DNA of 64,000 bases from an uncultured Eubacteriales bacterium (GTDB lineage: Bacteria > Bacillota > Clostridia > Christensenellales > Borkfalkiaceae). The position numbers were made by a program, and so were the translations under genes. The stretch spans positions 124,001-188,000 of the forward strand of contig UQHL01000001.1 of NCBI GenBank assembly GCA_900540805.1, given 5' to 3'. Below, piece by piece: positions 1 to 8,844 of the stretch. How positions within the stretch are numbered: position 1 is the first letter of the stretch; every line of letters begins with the position of its first letter. The notes below the pieces were generated by a model. It was not told where the DNA came from and made no database searches. It was given only the letters and a program-made list of their open reading frames with translations.

Positions 1-182
1 AGCTTATCGCCCTTCAGCGCGGCGCCCTCGAACGCGGTAAAATCGAGCGTAGGCTCCTTCAGAAACCGCTTGGTGAGAAGCTCGCAGCCCCGTTCGCGGA
101 AATACGTTTCCTCCCCCTCGAACAGATAGACGGGAAGCGCGCCGTGCTCGTCCGTAAATTTTTTGAAGTCCACATATTTCAT
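1..182 (-). CDS. holA: DNA polymerase III delta subunit, N-terminal part (cut by window edge)
   Basis: Only the first 60 codons are present; the rest lies beyond the window start. The peptide opens with an ATG preceded by a GGAGG-type site and contains the LFEGEETYFRERG stretch that matches the start of HolA, where the clamp-loader delta subunit begins its first ATPase-like fold. HolA opens the beta clamp and loads it on DNA as part of the DnaX complex. It lies downstream of comEC in the same direction, the usual comEC-holA neighbourhood of Bacillota, which supports the call despite the short length. The motif is seen directly; the function is inferred from the family. Confidence 0.75.
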   Translation of the reverse strand, partial: MKYVDFKKFTDEHGALPVYLFEGEETYFRERGCELLTKRFLKEPTLDFTAFEGAALKGDK

Positions 183-210
183 ACCCTCCGCCTCCCCGCG
201 AATTTTCTTT

Positions 211-359
211 TAACGGCTCCGCCTTCTAAAGTTTTTATTCTATACGCCCGCCTTTGAGCGGCGTCTCCTTTCCCGCTATGCCCTATCTGCCTGTAAGCGG
301 CCTTCGTGTCCTTTTATATCCCATCCGCCCGTAAGGGGCGCTTGCTTTCCTTTTAATTA
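211..359. repeat. degenerate ~40-bp tandem repeat between comEC and holA
   Basis: Three to four imperfect units follow each other in the 245-base gap. The recognisable cores are cgcccgcctttgagcggcg, ctgcctgtaagcggcc and cgcccgtaaggggcg, each followed by a T/C-rich run ending in ctttcc or ccttt. Each core can fold as a small GC hairpin. No open reading frame or terminator with a clear T-run was found here. Confidence 0.4.
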
Positions 360-427
360 TACCATATTTGTCCCGAAAATGCAAGAAAAACGTTTTACCG
401 TTTTTTTCCTTTCGGCAGACGCGCCTT

Positions 428-2044
428 TCACAGGTTGAGCGCGCACACGGCGGCCGCAAACGAAAGGCAGATTATCCCCAAAAGAACCTTTCTCAAACGC
501 CCGGGAAGATTGAGCTTGTCCGACAGAAAAATAAAAAACGCATAAAAGAGAAGCGCGGCCGAGCCGAGGCGTATTCCTTCGACGGCAAACGAAGAAAAAT
601 CGACCGCATAGAAGGCCAGCAGAAGCGCCGACCAGAGCATGGAAGGAACATACAGCAGGATAGGAGCCGCGGCAAGGGGCAGCAGGGCTGCGACGAACGC
701 AAGAACGAGGAGAAAGGAAAACGCCGCGCCCACGAGAGGCACAAAGAGAAGGTTGAGCGCAAGTCCCCAGAGCGAGACATACCCGAAAGAGTGAAGCAAG
801 ATGGGCGCGGTGGCAATCTGCGCGGCCAAAGAGACGGACAGAAGGGAAACGAGCCCCCTTTGGAGCTTTAAGGAAAAACTTTCCGCCGTATTTTGCGAAA
901 CGGACGAGGCGCGCGCAAAGGGAGCGGAAAAAGCGGCGCGGAAGGTATGGGAGAGCGTTCCGATACCGAGGCAGGCGGCAAAGGAGAGCTGAAAGCCCAC
1001 ATCGAACAAAAGGACGGGACGGACAATCAAAAGAAACAGCGCCGCAAGCCCCGCGCTTTCGGGAAGATCGGGCTTTGTGCCGATCAGAGAGGAGGCATAC
1101 AGGGTCAAACACATCACCGCCGCGCGCGTCACGGAAGCGGAAAAGCCGCACACGCCGCCGTAAAAGACGAGGATCGCGGATACAAAGAAAAAACGGAAAA
1201 GTTTCGGAAGCCGCTTGAGCCGGGTTTTATTGAAAAGCAGCAGGCAAAAAGAGTAAAGCGCGCCCACATGCAGGCCTGAAACGGCGAAAATATGCGCGAT
1301 TCCGCCCCTTCGGACGTTTTCGAGCAGGCCGCTTTCGATCCCCGATACGTCGCCTGTCAAAAGCGCGTACGCGACCGCCGCCGTATCGTCGTCCATGCCC
1401 GCGTACAGGGCGCTTTTTATACGGAAACGTACCGCGCGGAAAAGATTTCCGTCTCTTCCCGTCACCGCTAAAGATACGGCCTCCGCCTTGAAGCGTACGT
1501 TGTCAGCGATATCTCCCGCACGAAACCCATACGGACCGAACTCGTCGGTATCCGTCGTTACTGTGCCCCTGAGCACCACCTCGTCGGAAAGCGCGGCTTT
1601 CTCCGCAAGCGAAGCGCCCACGGCTGCGACGAGCTGCCCCTGCTCCCGCGTTCCGTCGATATACAGATCGGTGAGATACAGTACGGAAAAGCGGCCGTAT
1701 TCCTTCTTTTCGGCGATCGTCCCCACGACGGTATGCCCGCCCGCATAAACGCCGCAGTCTTTGAACCTTTGCACCGCCCGCGTAAAAGACAGCCCGCCGA
1801 AACAAAAACAGAGGACGAGAACGCCCGAAGCGAAAAGCGCCCTGCGCCTGTCCGCGGCAAACCCTACGGAGAGAGCGAAGATCGGAACTCCCGCAAGAAG
1901 CCACAGGGACGAAACAGCCCCGTACTTTTTCCCGTACGCGAACAGGATTCCGAGCGCAAAAAACGCCGCCGCAAACAAAGCGGGACGGAAATTGAAAAGC
2001 TTCCCGTCCGATCTGTTTTCGGCGACGCTGAAAAATTTTTTCAT
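428..2044 (-). CDS. comEC: ComEC/Rec2-family DNA channel protein lacking the metallo-beta-lactamase domain
   Basis: Integral membrane protein of the DNA-uptake channel family, which moves single-stranded DNA across the inner membrane during transformation. The N-terminal membrane pair and OB-like DUF4131 region are followed by the Competence domain, with the family signature around IAHIFAVSGLHVGAL and then about eight hydrophobic helices. The protein stops after the last helices at about 538 residues. Full ComEC is usually 700-800 residues with a C-terminal metallo-beta-lactamase domain, absent here. The start is taken at the ATG giving MKKFF; an upstream in-frame GTG lies inside the tandem repeat and has no ribosome site. 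The gene lies between two repeat tracts and precedes holA. Whether it is active is unknown; shorter ComEC forms exist in some lineages. Confidence 0.85.
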   Translation of the reverse strand: MKKFFSVAENRSDGKLFNFRPALFAAAFFALGILFAYGKKYGAVSSLWLLAGVPIFALSVGFAADRRRALFASGVLVLCFCFGGLSFTRAVQRFKDCGVYAGGHTVVGTIAEKKEYGRFSVLYLTDLYIDGTREQGQLVAAVGASLAEKAALSDEVVLRGTVTTDTDEFGPYGFRAGDIADNVRFKAEAVSLAVTGRDGNLFRAVRFRIKSALYAGMDDDTAAVAYALLTGDVSGIESGLLENVRRGGIAHIFAVSGLHVGALYSFCLLLFNKTRLKRLPKLFRFFFVSAILVFYGGVCGFSASVTRAAVMCLTLYASSLIGTKPDLPESAGLAALFLLIVRPVLLFDVGFQLSFAACLGIGTLSHTFRAAFSAPFARASSVSQNTAESFSLKLQRGLVSLLSVSLAAQIATAPILLHSFGYVSLWGLALNLLFVPLVGAAFSFLLVLAFVAALLPLAAAPILLYVPSMLWSALLLAFYAVDFSSFAVEGIRLGSAALLFYAFFIFLSDKLNLPGRLRKVLLGIICLSFAAAVCALNL

Positions 2045-2055
2045 GAGATTCTTTA

Positions 2056-2247
2056 GTAAAAACACTTAAGAGTATGTTCTGTAGCAGCGTTTAGGAGTAT
2101 CTTCCGTAGAAGAACTTGAGAGCATCTTCCGTAAAAAAAGCTTAAAAGTATGTTCTGTAGCAACGTTTAGGAGTATCTTCTGTAGAAGAACTTAAGAGCA
2201 TCTTCCGTAAAAAAGCGTAAGAGTGTTTTCCGTAAAAGCGTTGAGGG
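2056..2247. repeat. 25-bp tandem array, 7.5 copies, with a three-unit higher-order period
   Basis: Units of 25 bp (one of 26) start at 2056, 2081, 2106, 2131, 2157, 2182, 2207 and 2232. They fall into three types: A contains agtatgttct, B contains tttaggagtatcttc, C begins gtagaagaactt. The order is A-B-C-A-B-C-A-like, so the 76-bp triplet was duplicated after the monomers had diverged. The array lies exactly between the helicase stop codon and the comEC start and even covers the possible upstream GTG of comEC. There are no spacers, so it is not a CRISPR array. A role as transcript spacer or protein-binding array is only a guess. Confidence 0.9.
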
Positions 2248-5200
2248 TTAGGCCAGCGAGATTCTGTCGGACACGGAACGCACGAACAAGCCCTTTTCCT
2301 CGCCCAGCGTCACGCAGTTGTTGACATAGACGGCAAATTTGTCGGTGGGCCTCGTGACGCGCAGGAGATTGCATACAATCACCATGATCTCGTCCATATA
2401 CAGCGCGACCTTATCTTCCAGCGCGCCGCGTATGAGCGCGATAATCTCGTAAGGCGTGAAATCCGTTTCGTTTCTGCGCAAGGTTTCCCCCGTCTCCACG
2501 CGATAGCGGTCGAAGCCTGTGTTTTTGTCCGTTTTGCGGTAATAGGCGGCGCCGAAAATACGCTCGTACTTAAACCCGCAGAGCGCGACCAACGCCTGCA
2601 TGCGCGCATCTACCTTGGCGCCGTATTTGCTTACGCCGAGCGAGGAAAGACACCTGCGCACGAGGAAATCGTAGGAAATCGGTTCCTCCGCCGAAACGAT
2701 CGCCTTGAGACGGGACATGATCTCCGCGTCGTTTTCGCCCGAGGCGATAAACGTGGCGTTTTCAAAACGCTGGTCGAGCGACGCCGCCTTATACGGCCTT
2801 TTGCCGCGGTTAAGCCCCGTACCGCCGCGTTTGTCCGCACCCGTCAGCTTGTCGAGGAGATCCTTGATCTTTTTGATCTCCCGCTTGGGGTTGTTGTAAT
2901 AGTTGACCGAATACACGCGCGTGACGTTCCAGTTGTTGCGCTTGAGGGTCTGAATCTGAAGCACGTTTCTGTCCTTGACGGAGAAACGATTCGGCCCGTC
3001 GCACATCACCGCAAGGATAAATTTATGCTTATTTTTGGGATCGGTGACGGCGACGTCGATTTTGAAATCGGACACGCCCACGTCGTAGCGGCAGTCGTAG
3101 CCGTACGAGGAAAGCTCCTCGGCGATATATTTCCCTATCCCCGATTTTTTGGCGACGAGGTTGCCCGAAGGGATCGCCAGGGTCGTCCTGCCCTTTTCCG
3201 CAAACTCGAGAAAGGCCTTCAGCCCCGCCACGCCCTTGGAGCCCGTTTTGGACAGATCGATCATCGCGCCCGTCATGGAGGAGAAAATCACCATTTCCTC
3301 CCGCGCGCGGGACACCGCGACGTTCAGCCGCCGCCAGCCCCCCGCCTGATTGAGCGGGCCGAAGTTCAGCGAAACCCTGCCCTGCTTATCGGGGCCGTAG
3401 CAGACAGAAAAGAGAATTACGTCGCGCTCGTCGCCCTGTACGTTTTCGAGGTTTTTCACGAAAATGGGTTCCTCGCGGTCGTACGCGGGGCCGTCCAGCC
3501 GCTTTTCCGCGATCGCGGCCGTCAGCCTGCGTTCGATATAGTCCTTCTGGACGTTGCTGAACGTGACGATACCGAGGCTGGACTTGCGCGCCGACGGATC
3601 GGAGAGCCGCCTGATTACCTCGGCGACCAGCGCGTCCCCTTCGGGCTTATTGCGCTTGGTGAAGCCGCGGTCATATACGCCGTCCTCCACCCGCACGAAT
3701 TTCACCTTGCTGTCGGGCGCGTCGGGCGACGGGAAAGTACACAGCTTGTTGCCGTAATACATGATATTGGAGAAAGCGATAAGGCTTTCGTGTTTACTGC
3801 GGTAATGCCACGTCAGGTGCCGCTGGGGAATCCCCAGAGCGAGACAGTCGTCCAGCACGCTTTCCATGTCCTCGTTTTCGAGATTGTCCTCGTCCACGTA
3901 ATTGGCGCTGAAGAAGGCGGTGGGCGGCAGCTGTTTGGGATCGCCGACGACGATCGCGCTCTTCGCGCGCGCCAGCGAGCCGATCGCTTCCGACGTGGGC
4001 ATCTGCGAGGCCTCGTCGAAAATCACCATGTCGAACATTCCGTTTTCCGCCTGAAGATACTGCGAAACGGTGATCGGGCTCATCAGCATACAGGGCGCGA
4101 GGACTTTCATCAGCTCGGGAAGCTCCTCGAACAGCTTTCTCAAGCCCATGCCTCGGAGATTGTTTTTCGCCAATCGCTGGAAATTGAGCAGTTCGAGGCT
4201 GAGGCTGCCCTCCGTGGAAGGGGTGGGCAGGCGGGAAATGAGTTTCGAACGGATTTCCTCGCGGGAGAGCTTGGCAAACTCGTCCATGGTCAGCCGCAGG
4301 GACTCGGTCTCCTCCTCCTGAAGGGCGGCGGAGAAGCGGGACAGCACGGGATCGAGCGGAATATTCGTCTGCAAAAAGTTTTTATAAATATTCTTTTCGA
4401 AGCTATCTACGATATTTTCGCCCGTCAGAGCGCCGCTCTCCAGCGCGTCGGTCATAAACGTAAGCCCCGCGTCGTTCAGCTTTTCCGCGGTGGCGCGGTA
4501 CATGCACCAATTGGCCAGCATGTCGATATTGTCGATCAGCGCGCCCGCTTTGGCGGTGTAATACTCGAGGACGTCCTCCTCGGGGATTTGCCCGCGGTCG
4601 GCGTTGGTGATCGCCAAAAAGCTCTCCTCCGCCGCGCGGAAGCTGTCCACCGAACGGAGCAGGCCCTTCAGAACGGGCTTGGTGTAATCGTTGGCCGCGC
4701 GGACGCACATGCTGTTGAAGCTGTCCGCGTTGTAGTCCATAAACAGCGTCGCGCACAGCTCGTGCAGGGTATAGAGGTCGGCGAGGAAATTTTTTCTCGC
4801 GTCGAAAAAGTCCACTCTGCCGAACGCGGAGGTGAAATTTTGCGAAAGCTTGGTATTGGCGCGGATACGCTCCATCGCCTCGTAAATTTCGCATACGTTT
4901 TGAAGATGCTTGAGGATATCTTCTTCGCTAAGCGGCGAGGAAGCGGCCTTGGTCAGTTTTTTGACGACGGCTGAGGCGGTTTTGTCGCGCGCGTAATCCG
5001 CGCCGCCCGTATCCAGCCAGGCGCCGAGTTCCTTGTATTCCTTGCCGATATCCACCAGCTTTTTGAAGCGCTTGAAATAATAGTCGAGGCAGACGTCGAG
5101 GCGCTTGTTCGCGTTGAAAAAAGCGTAAAACTCGTCCTCGTTTTCCTTGAAATATTTATTCAGCGTGCCGCCGTCCAGCAGCCCCGCCACCGACGTCAGG

Positions 5201-7905
5201 GCGTCCAGCTTCTTGCGCGTCAGCGTACTGATCCGCTGGCGGTAGAGCTCCAAAAAGAGCGCGACGTAGTTTTTCAGGTGCTTGATCTCCGCGATGACGA
5301 CTTCAGACGAGCAGTAAATGGCGTCCCGTTTGTCGCGGCTGTATTCGGTGAGGTTGACGTTGGAAAAGGGCGAATTATAGACGCCGCCGCATTCCTTCGC
5401 CGCCGCGGCCGCCTGCACCATCATATTTTCGTAATTCTCTATCTTTTCCTTGGTGAGGCTGTCGTAAAACGTGCTCTCGATGTTCATGATATCGGGCGCG
5501 TTTTTGTTTTTCAGGCAGATGAGGAGCGCCTCATATACCGAAACCCCGAGACGGCGTTTTTTATGCAGAGCGGAAAGCGGTTCCGCAAGATCGGTTTTCA
5601 GCTGGGTAATGGAGCCCGATTTTTCCGAAAGGCTGACGTTTTCCTGCGTTCCCGCAAGCGCCAGCGTCGCCGCCAGCTTCTGCAATACGTCCGCCTTGTT
5701 CGTTTTATTGGAATGAAGCTCGAGACAGAAATCGCCCAGGCCGAGCCAATCGAGACGTTTTTTGACGACGGACAGCGCCGCCTGTTTTTCCGCGACGAAA
5801 AGCACCCGTTTGCCGTCGTTTAAGGCGTTGGCGATGATGTTGGTGATCGTCTGGCTTTTACCCGTCCCGGGAGGGCCGTGCAGAACGAAGGTTTTGCCCG
5901 TCTGGGACAAGGCCACCGCCTCCCACTGCGACGAGTCCGCGGGCAGGGGCATCAGCGTCTGCGTGGGCGGACAGTCGTCCTCTCTGAACTCGACGTCCTT
6001 GGTATCCTTGATTTCGCAGCGGTTATGGAGCAGGGAGGAAATGAGCTCGTTTTTCGAAAACTCGTCCATATTCCTGCGAAGATCCTGCCACATCTGATAA
6101 CGGGCGAAGGAGAACGCCGCGACATATACGTCGTCGAACACCTCCCAGTCCTTCATGTTGACGATCTCCATGCGCACCATGGCGAGAATCTCGGAAATCT
6201 TCAGCCCCTGGAGCGCGCCGTCCAGGCCGCGGATATCGATATTAAATTCCTGTTTCAAAAACTCCAGCAGCGTGGAGTTGACGGAAAAATCCTCGTCGGT
6301 GGGCGCGATTGCGTAGCCGACGCCCCCCTTGCCCTTTTTGAGCGTAACGGGCTGGAGGACGAGCGGCGCGTAATTTTCCTTGCCGTCCTCGCGGGAATAC
6401 CAGCGCAGAAAGCCCAGCGCGAGATAGAGGATTTTCGTGCCCGATTCCTCGTCCGCCTCCTTGCTGCGCTTGATCAGGCGGGACACCGTTTCGTCCAGCA
6501 CCACGTTTTCGGAAAACGTGCGCATGATGCCGCCCGATACCTCCAGCGCAATCAGCTCGCGCATGCTTGCCACCTCGGCCGAAACGCCGAAAAACACCTT
6601 CCTTCTCGCCACCTCGTTTACGGCGAGCGTTCCGCCCGCCAGGGTCATCTCTCCTTTTTCGGCAAGCGCCTTCAGGATGGAATCGGGGTCGGCGGACAAA
6701 ACGTGCAGCACCATTTTTTCAGGCTGGAAATGGAGCAGCGTATTTTTTAAGGACAGATCGAGCAGACGGCGTTCCCACTGCTTGTCCTTGCTCTGTTTTC
6801 CGTCGAGCGAAAGTTTTTTGACCGCGGTGAGGCTGCGGGGCGCGGCGTCGGGGGACATATCCTCCTCGGAGAGTATCTCGTAGCCCTTAAGATTGCGCGC
6901 GCGCAGGGGCAAAGGCAGCAAATGCGCGATGCGGCAGCGGCGGATATCCACATATTTGTCATAGCGGTCGCCCGCGTTGAGTTTCTGAACAAAGTGCGCT
7001 TCCGAAGTGGAATACGCCACATTTTTATCCGAAAACAGATCGTTGACGTCGAAACAGCTTAAATTGTTGATGCCGTCGGCAACGTATTTTCCCAATCTTT
7101 GGAGATCGTCGGAAACGGTGTCCATGAAACAGCTGTCGTACAGCCACACGCCGCAGGTAATTTCCTTTTCGCCTAAGATCAGCACGGGGTGCAGGCCGAG
7201 GCTTTCGAGACACGCGCTGACCAGAAGCGCCATTTCGAGAGGCGTGGCCCTGCGCTCGTTCAACAGCTTTACGCCGCTCCCCGCCTCCACGGGCGCGGAG
7301 ATATCGCATTCCTCGCGTTCGAAAGCATAGCGGCGGATACAGGCATACAGCGCCGCCGCCGTCTGTCGTATGACGTTTTTATCGCAGCCCTCGTAACCGT
7401 TTATCTCGCCGGGCACCCCCCACTTTTTCAGCTGGACGCCGATTTCCGCCTGCAGGCGGGCGCAGTCGGCCAGCTTGGGGCGCACAAAGGAGGCGAGCAG
7501 CTCCGCATTGCCCGACGTCCCCTGCCAATAATCGAAGGGCAGAGCGGTGACCGTCACCGTCTCCGCCGCGATCGTCTGCTTGTCCCGCTTCAGCTCGATA
7601 CACACCCTTTCTTCGCGCACGCTCTCCAGCCCGACGAAATAATGCGGGGAGAGCACGTTGCCGAGATCCACCTCCACCGAGCTTTCAAAAGGCACTTCCG
7701 CGATCGGCTTTATGCAGGAGACGACGAGCCCGTTTTCGTTGGAGACGGTCAGCGTCAGATCCGTAGCCGCGTCCGCGCCCGCATTCTTGATCTGAAGCGA
7801 GGTAAACAGCGGCGTCTGCGTAAAATAATCGGCGTAGGAGACGACGCCGAGGGCCTCCGCGCTCAGGGAGATAAATTCTTCTGTTTTTTTCGTTTTCTGT
7901 GCCAT
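2248..7905 (-). CDS. giant DUF4011 / superfamily I helicase with C-terminal nuclease-like domain (DUF3320 type)
   Basis: An 1885-residue soluble protein. An N-terminal DUF4011-type region precedes a split superfamily I helicase core: Walker A HGPPGTGKSQT at about residue 675, Walker B MVIFDEASQM near 1297, GDPKQLPPTAFF near 1322, VQGDERD near 1488 and NVAVSRARE near 1533. Residues about 1590-1675 (YDCRYDVGVSDFKIDVAV, then the ILAVMCDG strand) look like the MTES_1575 restriction-endonuclease-like fold often fused to these helicases, and the C-terminus resembles DUF3320. All helicase motifs look intact. It has its own promoter and ends at the 25-bp array. Related large helicase-nucleases occur in defence islands, and the toxin-like operon lies directly upstream, so a role in defence or nucleic-acid processing is plausible but inferred. 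Confidence 0.85.
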   Translation of the reverse strand: MAQKTKKTEEFISLSAEALGVVSYADYFTQTPLFTSLQIKNAGADAATDLTLTVSNENGLVVSCIKPIAEVPFESSVEVDLGNVLSPHYFVGLESVREERVCIELKRDKQTIAAETVTVTALPFDYWQGTSGNAELLASFVRPKLADCARLQAEIGVQLKKWGVPGEINGYEGCDKNVIRQTAAALYACIRRYAFEREECDISAPVEAGSGVKLLNERRATPLEMALLVSACLESLGLHPVLILGEKEITCGVWLYDSCFMDTVSDDLQRLGKYVADGINNLSCFDVNDLFSDKNVAYSTSEAHFVQKLNAGDRYDKYVDIRRCRIAHLLPLPLRARNLKGYEILSEEDMSPDAAPRSLTAVKKLSLDGKQSKDKQWERRLLDLSLKNTLLHFQPEKMVLHVLSADPDSILKALAEKGEMTLAGGTLAVNEVARRKVFFGVSAEVASMRELIALEVSGGIMRTFSENVVLDETVSRLIKRSKEADEESGTKILYLALGFLRWYSREDGKENYAPLVLQPVTLKKGKGGVGYAIAPTDEDFSVNSTLLEFLKQEFNIDIRGLDGALQGLKISEILAMVRMEIVNMKDWEVFDDVYVAAFSFARYQMWQDLRRNMDEFSKNELISSLLHNRCEIKDTKDVEFREDDCPPTQTLMPLPADSSQWEAVALSQTGKTFVLHGPPGTGKSQTITNIIANALNDGKRVLFVAEKQAALSVVKKRLDWLGLGDFCLELHSNKTNKADVLQKLAATLALAGTQENVSLSEKSGSITQLKTDLAEPLSALHKKRRLGVSVYEALLICLKNKNAPDIMNIESTFYDSLTKEKIENYENMMVQAAAAAKECGGVYNSPFSNVNLTEYSRDKRDAIYCSSEVVIAEIKHLKNYVALFLELYRQRISTLTRKKLDALTSVAGLLDGGTLNKYFKENEDEFYAFFNANKRLDVCLDYYFKRFKKLVDIGKEYKELGAWLDTGGADYARDKTASAVVKKLTKAASSPLSEEDILKHLQNVCEIYEAMERIRANTKLSQNFTSAFGRVDFFDARKNFLADLYTLHELCATLFMDYNADSFNSMCVRAANDYTKPVLKGLLRSVDSFRAAEESFLAITNADRGQIPEEDVLEYYTAKAGALIDNIDMLANWCMYRATAEKLNDAGLTFMTDALESGALTGENIVDSFEKNIYKNFLQTNIPLDPVLSRFSAALQEEETESLRLTMDEFAKLSREEIRSKLISRLPTPSTEGSLSLELLNFQRLAKNNLRGMGLRKLFEELPELMKVLAPCMLMSPITVSQYLQAENGMFDMVIFDEASQMPTSEAIGSLARAKSAIVVGDPKQLPPTAFFSANYVDEDNLENEDMESVLDDCLALGIPQRHLTWHYRSKHESLIAFSNIMYYGNKLCTFPSPDAPDSKVKFVRVEDGVYDRGFTKRNKPEGDALVAEVIRRLSDPSARKSSLGIVTFSNVQKDYIERRLTAAIAEKRLDGPAYDREEPIFVKNLENVQGDERDVILFSVCYGPDKQGRVSLNFGPLNQAGGWRRLNVAVSRAREEMVIFSSMTGAMIDLSKTGSKGVAGLKAFLEFAEKGRTTLAIPSGNLVAKKSGIGKYIAEELSSYGYDCRYDVGVSDFKIDVAVTDPKNKHKFILAVMCDGPNRFSVKDRNVLQIQTLKRNNWNVTRVYSVNYYNNPKREIKKIKDLLDKLTGADKRGGTGLNRGKRPYKAASLDQRFENATFIASGENDAEIMSRLKAIVSAEEPISYDFLVRRCLSSLGVSKYGAKVDARMQALVALCGFKYERIFGAAYYRKTDKNTGFDRYRVETGETLRRNETDFTPYEIIALIRGALEDKVALYMDEIMVIVCNLLRVTRPTDKFAVYVNNCVTLGEEKGLFVRSVSDRISLA

Positions 7906-7941
7906 AATCGATTCCGTAATCCGCGAGATTTTTTCTCCTCT

Positions 7942-7970
7942 ATTATACTCTCAATTTATAAAAAAATCAA
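7942..7970 (-). promoter_or_regulatory. sigma-A promoter of the giant helicase
   Basis: Minus strand: -35 TTGATT at 7970-7965, a 17-base spacer and -10 TATAAT at 7947-7942. The start codon lies about 37 bases beyond the -10. The only ribosome-site-like bases just before the ATG are a weak ACGGAA; a better GAGGAG lies too far upstream. Confidence 0.75.
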
Positions 7971-8041
7971 CTCCGACGGCATATTTTTCCGCGAAGAGAG
8001 CCTCTTTTTTGCAAATTTGCGCATCTTCGTGCATATCCGAC

Positions 8042-8075
8042 AAAAAACGCCCGCGCCAGTCAGGACGCGGGCGTT
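8042..8075 (-). terminator. intrinsic terminator of the toxin-like operon
   Basis: Perfect 10-bp GC stem (AACGCCCGCG paired with CGCGGGCGTT) with a 10-base loop, followed on the minus strand by a run of T. It lies about 15 bases past the stop codon of the protease gene and closes the four-gene operon that starts near 10.99 kb. Confidence 0.9.
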
Positions 8076-8090
8076 ATCGAAAATTTATTT

Positions 8091-8816
8091 TTATCCGTTT
8101 AAAAAATCTATTACGCTATTAATCGGGATACAGTATGCTAATCCATATATAATATCTCCCGAAGAATCTTTTATCTGAAACGTCGTTATTCCTATCAATC
8201 GGCCTTTTTTATCTAATAAAGCCCCTCCGCTGTTTCCTTCGGAAATTGTAAGATCACACTGTATTGCTTCTCTCGTTATGTTGTCATACTCGATATTTAC
8301 TTTCGGTATGCCGATTATGCCTTGTGTGATAGACAATCCAAGATTAGATCCGTTACCAATTGCATATACCCGCTCACCGAAAAACACTTTATCCGAATCA
8401 CCGAGTTTCAAAGGCTTGCATTGAGCGGTATTATCTTTAAACTTCAGCAGGGCGATATCTTTTTTAATATCATATTTAAGCAACTCGACGTTTCTGTAGT
8501 CTTCCTCCGAAGCAAATCGGATAAAATATGTCTCAAAAGTTTTTATCGAACCTTGATGCTTATAAGTTACTATATGCGCATTGGTGACAAGAGTTCCGTC
8601 TTTATCAATAAATACCGCGGTACCATAATTATCTCCAACACTTTCTGCAGAAGCCTTTAATTCGACTATACTCTTAAGCGACTTATAAAAAATTTGTTTT
8701 GCCGACAGGGGAACGGTTAGACCGACGCAAAGAATAACAGAAATAATGAGTACCGACACAATTATTCCACATGTAACCTTTTTAACTTTTGTTTTTGTAA
8801 TCGCATTTACCTCCAT
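8091..8816 (-). CDS. membrane-anchored trypsin-like serine protease (S1 family)
   Basis: About 241 residues. A basic N-terminus and one hydrophobic helix (about residues 14-36) are followed by a chymotrypsin-fold protease domain, predicted outside the cell. The catalytic triad is visible: His81 in TNAHIV, Asp120 in KDIALLKF and Ser196 in EGNSGGALLD. There is no PDZ domain, unlike HtrA/DegP. The start is uncertain: an in-frame GTG lies two codons upstream, and the strongest ribosome site (GGAGGTAA) falls just after the chosen ATG and points to an out-of-frame ATG. It is the last gene of an operon with a toxin-like protein and two small paralogs, so it may process or degrade the toxin-like protein; this is inference. 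The low GC of the whole operon suggests transfer. Confidence 0.85.
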   Translation of the reverse strand: MEVNAITKTKVKKVTCGIIVSVLIISVILCVGLTVPLSAKQIFYKSLKSIVELKASAESVGDNYGTAVFIDKDGTLVTNAHIVTYKHQGSIKTFETYFIRFASEEDYRNVELLKYDIKKDIALLKFKDNTAQCKPLKLGDSDKVFFGERVYAIGNGSNLGLSITQGIIGIPKVNIEYDNITREAIQCDLTISEGNSGGALLDKKGRLIGITTFQIKDSSGDIIYGLAYCIPINSVIDFLNG

Positions 8817-8844
8817 GTTCACCGTGATAATTTTTCAAAAATAT

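Noticed and set aside
2045..2065. Upstream GTG start of comEC
   Set aside because: Lies inside the tandem repeat, has no ribosome site, and adds residues outside the family pattern; the ATG at 2044 is preferred.
2056..2247. Possible CRISPR array
   Set aside because: Units are contiguous with no unique spacers, and no cas gene is in the window.
3025..4974. Long plus-strand reading frame of 649 codons opposite the giant helicase
   Set aside because: It is antisense to a gene with clear family motifs. High-GC third positions leave the opposite frame free of stops; the translation has no recognisable domain.
8800..8816. Out-of-frame ATG after GGAGGTAA as the real protease start (frameshift)
   Set aside because: That frame ends after 14 codons, whereas the protease frame holds the membrane helix and triad without interruption.
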